Source of the DNA: Geminicoccus flavidas
Lineage (GTDB): Bacteria; Pseudomonadota; Alphaproteobacteria; Geminicoccales; Geminicoccaceae
Direction of reading: 5' to 3'
Length of the DNA: 40,116 bases
NCBI RefSeq assembly: GCF_009806515.1
Contig: NZ_WUJP01000649.1
Location: 1-40,116, forward strand
Shown here in pieces: positions 33,136-40,116 of this stretch. The notes under the pieces were generated by a model. The model worked only from the letters and a program-made list of their open reading frames with translations, had not been told where the DNA came from and made no database searches. Both the position numbers and the translations under genes were made by a program. Numbering within the stretch: position 1 is the stretch's first letter; every line of letters begins with the position of its first letter.

Positions 33136-33927
33136 TCAGCCGTCCAACGTGAGCCCGGTCACTTCCTCGATCACGTCACGGATGCCGGGTGCGCAGGCGG
33201 CGGCGGGGCGGGGCTGGTCGTAGGGGTGGCCGTCCTTGGTGAAGTCGGTCACGCAGCCGCCGGCTTCCTTGACCAGGAGCAGGCCGGGCACGACGTCCCA
33301 GGCGTTGGTGAGCATGGAGACGCAGGCGTCGAAGCGGCCGTCGGCGACATAGCCGAGCTTGAGCGCGGACGAGCCCAGGCGGCGGTGGTCCATGCCCTTG
33401 CGGATCGCGGCTTCCAGCATGTTGGTGTAGATGGGCGGGTCGAGCTTGAAGTTGAAGGAGAGGGCCATGGTGGCCTCGTCGGCCTGTGCGGTCGGGGCGC
33501 AGCGGATCCGCTGGCCGTTCAAAAAGGCGCCCTTGCCGGCCTCGGCGGTCCAGAGCTCGTCGCGGTTCGGGTCGTAGGTGAAGGCGAGGGTGGGCTTGCC
33601 GTTCTCGACATAAGCCAGCAGCACGCCCCAGTAGTCGAGCCCGGCCAGGTAGTTGGCGGTGCCGTCGATGGGATCGATGATCCACATCCGGTCCTTCGCC
33701 CCGGACGCGCCGAATTCCTCGCCGAGGAAGCCGTCCTCGGGGAACAGGGCGGCGATATGCTCGCGGATGATGGTCTCGGTCTCGCGGTCGGCGCGCGAGA
33801 CCAGGTCCTGGCGGCCCTTCTTTTCGATCACGAGGTCCTTGCGGCGCCGGAACAGGTCGAGGGCGTGGGCCCCGCCCTTGCGCACGGCTTCGATGCCGGC
33901 CTGCATGCGGCGCTCGTTCGAACTCAT
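33136..33927 (-). CDS. Inositol monophosphatase family protein
   Basis: A 263-residue Mg-dependent phosphatase. The metal site motifs are GEEFG at 69-73, DPIDGT at 85-90 (followed by ANYLAG, as in true inositol monophosphatases) and NAWDVVPG with Asp211. This pattern is closer to SuhB-like inositol-1-phosphatase than the copy at 10320-11117, though substrate is not proven. The ATG overlaps the recD2 stop as ATGA, implying translational coupling to the helicase gene, a partnership with no obvious functional logic. Confidence 0.9.
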   Translation of the reverse strand: MSSNERRMQAGIEAVRKGGAHALDLFRRRKDLVIEKKGRQDLVSRADRETETIIREHIAALFPEDGFLGEEFGASGAKDRMWIIDPIDGTANYLAGLDYWGVLLAYVENGKPTLAFTYDPNRDELWTAEAGKGAFLNGQRIRCAPTAQADEATMALSFNFKLDPPIYTNMLEAAIRKGMDHRRLGSSALKLGYVADGRFDACVSMLTNAWDVVPGLLLVKEAGGCVTDFTKDGHPYDQPRPAAACAPGIRDVIEEVTGLTLDG

Positions 33928-36116
33928 GACGGAACATGCTCCTTGGCGAAGACCTGGTCGAGGCGGGCGATCAGGCCGGTCTGGCGGTGGCGGCCGGCAC
34001 CGCTCTCCACCGCGCGGCCGATGGCGTCGGGCTCGCCCAGCAGGACCACCAGGCGCCGCGCCCGCGTCACGGCGGTGTAAAGCAGATCGCGCCGCAACAT
34101 GCGACCATGCTCGCGCGACAGGAGCACGATGACGGCGGGATATTCGGAGCCCTGCGCCTTGTGGACCGTGACCGCATAGGCCGGGGTGAGCGCGTCCAGC
34201 TCGCCGCCCTCGTAGCTGAGCAGCCGATCGTCGAACGCGGCCTGCAGTGCGTTGCGCGGCGGATCGACCGCGACCACCCGCCCGACATCGCCGTTGGACA
34301 GTTCGCGCTCGTAGTCGTTCTCGATCTGCATGACCCGGTCGCCCACCGCGAAGCGCAGCTCACCGCGGGTGACCACGCCCACCGGGTCGGGGTTGAGCAG
34401 CGCCTGGAGGTAGCGGTTCAGCTCGACCGTGCCCAGCGCCCCTCGGTTGGTCGGCACCAGCACCTGGACGTCCTCGACCGGGTCCAGGTGGAAGGCCTTG
34501 GGCATCCGGTCGATCAGGAGCTGCTTCAGCTTATCGCGCGCTTCCTCGGGATTGGCGGCGCGGATCGCATAGAAGTCGCCCAAGGTCTCGCCGCGGCTGG
34601 TCTCGGGCGGCTGGCCGGTGACGATCCGGTGCGCGTTGGCGACGATCCGGGACTCGGCGGCCTGGCGGAAGATCTCGACCAGCCGCACCACCGGCAGGTG
34701 GCCGCAGTCGATCAGGTCGCCCAGCACCCGGCCGGGGCCGACCGAGGGGAGCTGGTCGATGTCGCCTACCATCAGCAGGGCGGCATGGTCGGGCAGGGCG
34801 TCGACCAGGGCCGCCATCAGCTCGGTGTCGACCATGGACGCCTCGTCGACCACGAACAGGTCGCCTTCGAGCGGGCGGTCGGCGTCACGGCGAAAGCCAT
34901 GGCCGGGCTCGGCCTCCAGCAGGCGGTGCAGGGTCGAGGCCTCGTGCCCGGTGCTCTCGTGCATCCGCCGCGCGGCCCGGCCGGTAGGGGCTGCCAGCAC
35001 CACCCTGCCGCCGGCCCGCTCCACCGCGGCCAAGATCGCCCGGACAATCGTGGTCTTGCCAGTGCCGGGGCCGCCGGTCACCACCAGGAGCCGGCTGGTG
35101 AAGGCGCGGCGCACCGCCTCCTCCTGGGAGGGGGCGAGTTCCAGGCGGAGATATTTCGCAGCCGCCGCCACCGCACTCGCTTCCTCGCCATGGCGCCACG
35201 GCGGGTCGCCCTGTGAGAGCACCGCCAGGCGAGCTGCGATCCGGCGCTCGGCCCGGTCCAGCTCGGCCAGGCCCAGCAGGTCGCCCTCGCTCGCGACCAC
35301 GTGGCCGGCATCTAGGGCTCGCTCGATCCCGGCATCGGCCAGGGCCTCGTCCACGCCCAGCAGGTCCAGGAGGCGGCCGCGCAGGAAGCTGCGCTGTGCC
35401 TGGGTGTCACCTTGGCCCTGGGCCAGCTCCTCCAGGACGTGGCGCAGCGCAGCGGCGACCCGGTCCGGGTCCTCCTGGGCACGGCCCAGCGCCAGGGCGA
35501 AGCGGTCGGCCGTGGCAAAGCCGATGCCATGGACCTCGCGGGCCAGCGCCCAGGGGTCGGCGGCCAAATGGGCCACGGTGCGCGGTCCGAAGGCCTTGAG
35601 GATCCGCGCGGCCTTGGCACCGCCCAGGCCGTGGCTGTTCAGGAACAGGAGGGCCTCGCGCTCGCCGGCCAGCCCCTGCCAGGTCTCGGCGATCCGCTCG
35701 GCCAGGCGCGGCCCCACGCCCTCGACCGCAGCCAGCTCGTCCGGGCGGCTCTCGATGATCTCGGGCAGGCGGTCGCCGAACACCCGCACCAGCCGATGCG
35801 CCAGGACCGGGCCTAACCCCCTGATCCGGCCGGAGCCGAGAAAGGCGATCAAGCCCTCACGGGTGGTGGGTGCCGCAGCATGGACCATGCTGGCACGGAA
35901 GCGGCGGCCCCAGCTCGGATCATCCTCGAAGCCGCCCAGAGCCTTGACCGCGTCGCCCTCCTGGAGTTCCAGGCCGGTGCCGACCAGCGTCACGGCATCC
36001 CCGGCTTCCGAGCGGATCCGGAGCACGGTCCAGCCGGTCTCGGCATTGCGGAACACGACCCGCTCGACCGTGCCGGCCAGTTCCTGGGCAGGCGATTCCG
36101 GCTCCGGCACCGCCAC
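33924..36116 (-). CDS. recD2: ATP-dependent RecD2-type DNA helicase
   Basis: A 730-residue superfamily 1B helicase that unwinds DNA 5' to 3' outside the RecBCD complex. An N-terminal OB-like region with GTVERVVFRNAETGWTVLRI, characteristic of RecD2, precedes helix-hairpin-helix units (LGSGRIRGLGPVLAHRLV and AVEGVGPRLAERI). The ATPase core has Walker A GGPGTGKT at 348-355, Walker B VDEAS at 423-427, and the C-terminal motif VTVHKAQGSEYP. The start is GTG at 36116. The gene is divergent from ugpQ and overlaps the next gene by 4 bp. I saw no LexA box in front of it. Confidence 0.95.
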   Translation of the reverse strand: MAVPEPESPAQELAGTVERVVFRNAETGWTVLRIRSEAGDAVTLVGTGLELQEGDAVKALGGFEDDPSWGRRFRASMVHAAAPTTREGLIAFLGSGRIRGLGPVLAHRLVRVFGDRLPEIIESRPDELAAVEGVGPRLAERIAETWQGLAGEREALLFLNSHGLGGAKAARILKAFGPRTVAHLAADPWALAREVHGIGFATADRFALALGRAQEDPDRVAAALRHVLEELAQGQGDTQAQRSFLRGRLLDLLGVDEALADAGIERALDAGHVVASEGDLLGLAELDRAERRIAARLAVLSQGDPPWRHGEEASAVAAAAKYLRLELAPSQEEAVRRAFTSRLLVVTGGPGTGKTTIVRAILAAVERAGGRVVLAAPTGRAARRMHESTGHEASTLHRLLEAEPGHGFRRDADRPLEGDLFVVDEASMVDTELMAALVDALPDHAALLMVGDIDQLPSVGPGRVLGDLIDCGHLPVVRLVEIFRQAAESRIVANAHRIVTGQPPETSRGETLGDFYAIRAANPEEARDKLKQLLIDRMPKAFHLDPVEDVQVLVPTNRGALGTVELNRYLQALLNPDPVGVVTRGELRFAVGDRVMQIENDYERELSNGDVGRVVAVDPPRNALQAAFDDRLLSYEGGELDALTPAYAVTVHKAQGSEYPAVIVLLSREHGRMLRRDLLYTAVTRARRLVVLLGEPDAIGRAVESGAGRHRQTGLIARLDQVFAKEHVPS

Positions 36117-36211
36117 GGTCAGCCGTCAACCGGTATGACGTTGCCGGTTGCGCGTGGCCGCACCCCGCCGCTAGTGAGAGGCTTAGATTTGCGCGCCTGG
36201 AGATCTTCTGG

Positions 36212-37003
36212 ATGACGGTAGAACAATGGCCGGTATGGAAGTCCGGGCTGACGGTCGTGCCGAACCTGCCGATGCCGTTCGTCGTGGGCCACCGAGGCTC
36301 CTCTGCTCACGCGCCGGAAAACACCTTGTCGTCCATCCGCAAGGCCGCCGCGCAGGGCTGCCGCATGGTCGAGTTCGACGTCAAGCTCACCCGCGACCGG
36401 GTGGCCTTTCTCATGCATGATGCCGCCCTTTCCAGGACCACCAACGGCCGGGGCTGGGCGGCCAGGCGCGACTGGGCGGAGATCCGGGAGCTGGATGCCG
36501 GCTCGTGGTTCTCGCCGGAGGCAGCGGGAGAGCATCCCCCTTCGCTTGAGGAGGTGGTGGAACTGCTGGTCGAGCTGGACCTGCAGGCGAACATCGAGAT
36601 CAAGCCCTGCCCAGGGCGGGACCTGGAGACCGCTGAGGTGGTGTGCGGCGAGCTGAAGCTGCACTGGCCGGAGAGCAAGCCGCCGCCACTTCTGTCCTCG
36701 TTCGCCCGCGCTTCCCTGGAAGCGGCCAAGCGGGTAGCACCCTTCTGCCCGCGCGGCCTGCTGGTCGAGCGGCTGCCGCGCGACTGGCGCCAGGCGATGG
36801 AGCGCCTCGGCTGCTCCACCCTGCACATGAGCCAGAAATACGCCGATCCCGCGCGCATCGCCGAACTCAGCGCGGAAGGGGTGCCGGTGCTGGTCTATAC
36901 GGTGAACGATCCGGACCAGGCGGCCAAGCTGCGCCGGGCCGGGGCGGTGGCGGTGTTCACCGACCTGCCCGACCGGCTGCTCGCGGCGCTCGAGGCGGCG
37001 TGA
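36212..37003 (+). CDS. ugpQ: Glycerophosphodiester phosphodiesterase
   Basis: A 263-residue GDPD, cleaving glycerophosphodiesters to sn-glycerol-3-phosphate and an alcohol. The active-site segments are VVGHRGSSAHAPENT (His, Arg, Glu, Asn), VEFDVKLTRD (metal-binding Glu/Asp) and FLMHDAALSRTTNGRG (second His). IEIKPCPG supplies the later Glu and Lys, and VPVLVYTVND with VFTDLPDRLL ends the TIM barrel. No signal peptide, so cytoplasmic UgpQ type. GGAG lies 9 nt before the ATG at 36212. It converges on lexA with 36 bp between stops. Confidence 0.93.
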   Translation: MTVEQWPVWKSGLTVVPNLPMPFVVGHRGSSAHAPENTLSSIRKAAAQGCRMVEFDVKLTRDRVAFLMHDAALSRTTNGRGWAARRDWAEIRELDAGSWFSPEAAGEHPPSLEEVVELLVELDLQANIEIKPCPGRDLETAEVVCGELKLHWPESKPPPLLSSFARASLEAAKRVAPFCPRGLLVERLPRDWRQAMERLGCSTLHMSQKYADPARIAELSAEGVPVLVYTVNDPDQAAKLRRAGAVAVFTDLPDRLLAALEAA

Positions 37004-37039
37004 TCGCCGCTCCGGCGGGCGGGGCGGCGCCATGCGGCC

Positions 37040-37747
37040 TCAGTAGCGGCGCATCAGCCCGACCAGCCGGCCCTGCACCTTGACCTGGTGCGGGCCGAAG
37101 ATCCGGGTCTCGTAGGTCGGGTTGGCGGCCTCCAGGGCGATGGAGGCGCCGCGCTTGCGCAGGCGCTTGAGCGTCACCTCGCGGTCCTCGATCAGCGCCA
37201 CCACGATCGCACCGCTTTCCGCCGTGTCGCTGCGCTGGATCACCACGAGGTCGCCGTCCGCAATTCCCGCGTCGATCATCGAATCGCCGCGGACCTGCAG
37301 CACGTAGTGCTCGCCTTCGCCCAGCATGAACTGCGGCACGTCGATGGTCGTGGTCGTGTCGGCCAGCGCCTCGATCGGTGTGCCCGCCGCGATCTTGCCG
37401 TAGAGCGGCAGGTCGAGCCCGGCGTGGCGCAGGGCTGGCGGCGAGGTGGCAGGCGCGCAGGCGGGCTCGGGCGGCAGCTCGCGACGGAACCGGCCGCGCA
37501 CCACGTTGACCGGCGCCTCCGCTGCCGGCTCGCCGGCCCGGTCGCGCACCAGCTCGATCGCCCGCGCCCGATAGGCCAGCCGGCGCAGATAGCCGCGCTC
37601 CTCCAGGCCGGAGACCAGGCGGTGGATGCCGGACTTGGACTTCAGCTCCAGCGCCTCGCGCATCTCGTCGAATGACGGATAGATGCCGTGCTTCTCGTGG
37701 TAATCCTGGATGAACAGCACGAGCTGTCGCTGACGGCCGGTGAGCAC
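37040..37747 (-). CDS. lexA: LexA repressor (SOS regulator)
   Basis: A 235-residue LexA. The N-terminal winged helix (LTGRQRQLVLFIQDYHEKHG, then LKSKSGIHRLVSGLEERG) recognises DNA. The C-terminal S24 peptidase domain has the self-cleavage Ala121-Gly122 bond in KIAAGTPIEA, nucleophile Ser156 in RGDSMIDAG and Lys194 in DREVTLKRL. The start is GTG at 37747, chosen because the conserved N-terminus begins there; the frame is open upstream but not conserved. A GTTC-N7-GTTC box lies 53 bp upstream, so autorepression is expected. It lies 168 bp downstream of moeA, the alphaproteobacterial arrangement. Confidence 0.96.
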   Translation of the reverse strand: MLTGRQRQLVLFIQDYHEKHGIYPSFDEMREALELKSKSGIHRLVSGLEERGYLRRLAYRARAIELVRDRAGEPAAEAPVNVVRGRFRRELPPEPACAPATSPPALRHAGLDLPLYGKIAAGTPIEALADTTTTIDVPQFMLGEGEHYVLQVRGDSMIDAGIADGDLVVIQRSDTAESGAIVVALIEDREVTLKRLRKRGASIALEAANPTYETRIFGPHQVKVQGRLVGLMRRY

Positions 37748-37799
37748 GGATGGCGACCCCAGATCAGAGTTCCGCCAAAAGAACGGAACAGGCACGAAT

Positions 37800-37814
37800 G
37801 TTCTATGGACGTTC
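37800..37814 (-). promoter_or_regulatory. LexA-binding site (alphaproteobacterial SOS box)
   Basis: The sequence gttctatggacgttc matches the alphaproteobacterial consensus GTTC-N7-GTTC exactly. It lies 53-67 bp upstream of the lexA start, within the moeA-lexA gap, in the position for promoter occlusion. The consensus is established for this class; binding here is inferred. Confidence 0.85.
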
Positions 37815-37915
37815 CCGTGTCGCGTCAATGACCGCCAGACATTTCGAGAACGCATTCAACGCATTGATGGGGCTCGTCGCGTTGCTGGGGTAACCGAGTT
37901 GGATAACAGCCGAGG

Positions 37916-39138
37916 TCAGATCGGAAAGCGCGGCAGCTCGCTCAGCACCTCGGCCAGCAGCATCACCTCGACTGACGCACCCACTTCGGCCGGCCCGGCA
38001 TGGGGCGGGCGGACGATCAGCACGTCGGACCGCGCCAGGGTCGCGAACATCGAGCTGTCCTGGCGGTGGGCGGCATGCACCGCCAGCCGCCCGTCCGGCA
38101 ACTGCTCCAGCACGCCGCGCAGATAGTCCTGGCGCCGGTCGTTGGCCGGCAACGGGCGGGAAAGCGGCAGGTGGCGGACCGGCAGGGCCGGATCCTGGCC
38201 CTGCATCGCGCGCAGGGCAGCGCGCAGGAACAGGATGGCGCAAACCGCGGAGCTGACCGGGTTGCCGGGAAAGCCGATCATGGTGGTCCGGCCGAGCCTG
38301 CCCACCATCAGCGGCTTGCCCGGGCGCATCGCGATCTTCCAGAAGTCGAGGCGCATCCCGCAGGAGGTCGCGACTTCCTGAACCAGGTCGTGCTCGCCCA
38401 CCGAGGCGCCGCCGCTGGTGAGCAGGATGTCGATGTCGTCCAGGTTCCCGAATGCGGCAGCCAGGGCATGGCGTTCGTCCGGCACGATGCCGAGATCCAC
38501 TGCCTCGCCGCCCCAGGCCTCGACCATGGCGGCCAGCGTGTTGGCGTTGCTGCTGACGATCTGGGCAGGGCCGGGCGTCTCGCCGGGCCGGACCAGCTCG
38601 TCCCCGGTGGACAGGATGGCAGCGCGCGGGCGGCGGCGCACCGGCAGCCAGGCATGACCCGCCGTCGCGGCCAGCCCCAGTTGCAAGGGCCCGAGCTGCG
38701 TGCCGGCGGCCAGCGCCAGGGAGCCGGTGGTGAAATCCAGGCCCTGGCGGCGCACGAAGCTGCCCGGCGCCACGGCCTCGGCGAAGGTGATCCGATCGCC
38801 GTCGGCCGTGGCGTCCTCCTGGATCGCCACGGCATCCGCACCGGCCGGCATGGGGGCACCGGTGAAGATCCGCACGGTCTCGCCCGCACCGAGCGTGCCG
38901 GCAAAGCCGTGGCCCGCCACCGAGCGCCCGATCAGGCGCAGGCTCTGGCCAGGCTCCGGGAGGTCGGCGCCGCGTACCGCATAGCCGTCCATCGCGGAAA
39001 CCGGGCAGGGCGGCTGGTCGCGGCGGGCGGTCAGGTCCTGGGCCAGCACCCGGCCGCGGGCCCGGTCCAGGGCGATCCATTCCGTGCCGGTGCGGCCCAG
39101 CCCCGCCAGGAGCCGGGCGCGCGCCTCCTCGACCGGGA

Positions 39139-39142
<4 letters not shown>
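37916..39142 (-). CDS. moeA: Molybdopterin molybdenumtransferase MoeA
   Basis: A 408-residue MoeA, which inserts molybdate into adenylylated molybdopterin to give molybdenum cofactor. The four-domain layout is visible: [15 protein letters not shown] at the N-terminus, [14 protein letters not shown], the MoaB/Mog-like domain with [12 protein letters not shown] and [14 protein letters not shown], then [13 protein letters not shown] and [11 protein letters not shown], and a C-terminal beta domain. The ATG at 39142 overlaps the moaC stop (ATGA), a common coupling. The lexA gene follows with its own SOS box. Confidence 0.95.
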
Positions 39143-39617
<475 letters not shown>

Positions 39618-39621
<4 letters not shown>

Positions 39622-40116
39622 GACCGGCCCAGCAGGCGGCGGGTCGCGGCGGTGACGTCCGCCTCGCGCATCAGCGATTCGCCGACCAGATAGGCCTTGG
39701 CACCGGCCGCGCGCATCCGTTGCAGGTCGGCATGGGCGTAGAGGCCGCTCTCGGCCACCAGGAAGCGGTCCGGCGGCACCATGGGTGCCAGCCGCTCGAA
39801 GGTGGCGAGGTCGACCTTCAGGCTCTTCAGGTCGCGGTTGTTGACGCCCAGGAGGCAGGAATGGGGCAGGCGCAGCGCCCGTTCCATCTCGCTCGCGTCA
39901 TGCACCTCGGCCAGCACGTCCATGCCGAGCTCCAGCGCCTGGGCGGCGAGCTCGGCCACCTGGGCGTCGTCCAGGCAGGCCAGGATCAGGAGGATGCAGT
40001 CGGCCCCCAGCTGGCGGCTTTCCGTGATCTGCCAGGGGTCGAGCATGAAGTCCTTGCGCAGGGCCGGCAGGCCGGAGGCCTGGCGCGCCTGGCCCAGGAA
40101 GGCGTCGGCGCCCTGG
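39618..40116 (-). CDS. trpC: Indole-3-glycerol phosphate synthase, C-terminal part (5' end outside window)
   Basis: The frame enters from the window edge ([20 protein letters not shown]) and ends at a TGA at 39618. It is the C-terminal two thirds of TrpC, the TIM-barrel enzyme that closes the indole ring in tryptophan synthesis. Family motifs are [12 protein letters not shown] with the catalytic Lys, [43 protein letters not shown] and [12 protein letters not shown]. It is cotranscribed with moaC, overlapping by 4 bp. Confidence 0.95.

Overview
This window reads as a GC-rich alphaproteobacterial chromosome. Three things point there: the trpC-moaC-moeA-lexA gene order with ATGA overlaps at the trpC/moaC and moaC/moeA junctions, a GTTC-N7-GTTC LexA box upstream of lexA, and a class I (archaeal-type) lysyl-tRNA synthetase, which is common in that class. 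The order Rhodospirillales or a relative such as Geminicoccaceae is plausible, but the sequence alone does not prove it. Most of the window is ordinary housekeeping and accessory metabolism.

Layout. 1-900: the tail of an ABC transporter ATPase and a decayed short-chain dehydrogenase. 900-6326: an IlvD/Edd-type sugar-acid dehydratase divergent from guaB, then a PAS-GGDEF-EAL protein. 6358-8045: a gamma-glutamylcyclotransferase-like gene and a wrecked IS4-type transposase. 8046-13253: a minus-strand run, transcribed in the order thioredoxin-fold protein, ubiD, inositol-monophosphatase-family enzyme, Ldh2-type dehydrogenase, L-2-hydroxyglutarate-oxidase-like flavoprotein. 13329-20604: an MFS permease converging on the minus-strand run EAL-like membrane protein, lysK, rsmB, purH. 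20609-23916: the Lhr-type helicase and PdeM nuclease pair of DNA damage response. 23980-29203: a UPF0114 membrane protein, a glutamine amidotransferase, sufE, a membrane sulfatase-fold protein, a conserved unknown, ogt, and a 52-residue membrane protein. 29214-32901: a broken TPR gene, a sodium:alanine symporter and an AT-rich RTX fragment. 33136-40116: recD2 coupled to an inositol-monophosphatase gene, ugpQ, then the lexA-moeA-moaC-trpC cluster.

Purine synthesis (purH, guaB), quinone synthesis (ubiD), molybdenum cofactor synthesis (moaC, moeA) and tryptophan synthesis (trpC) are represented. DNA repair and its control are unusually well covered: lexA, recD2, the Lhr-type helicase, pdeM and ogt.

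The most noteworthy signals are small-scale lesions. guaB carries a perfect 27-bp in-frame tandem duplication. purH carries a perfect 32-bp tandem duplication that shifts its frame and replaces the last 15 residues. Four further loci are broken: an SDR gene, an IS4 transposase, a TPR gene with two frameshifts and a nonsense codon, and an RTX fragment. Either this stretch has real mutational scars or the assembly has local errors; read mapping would decide. I found no convincing new multi-gene system.
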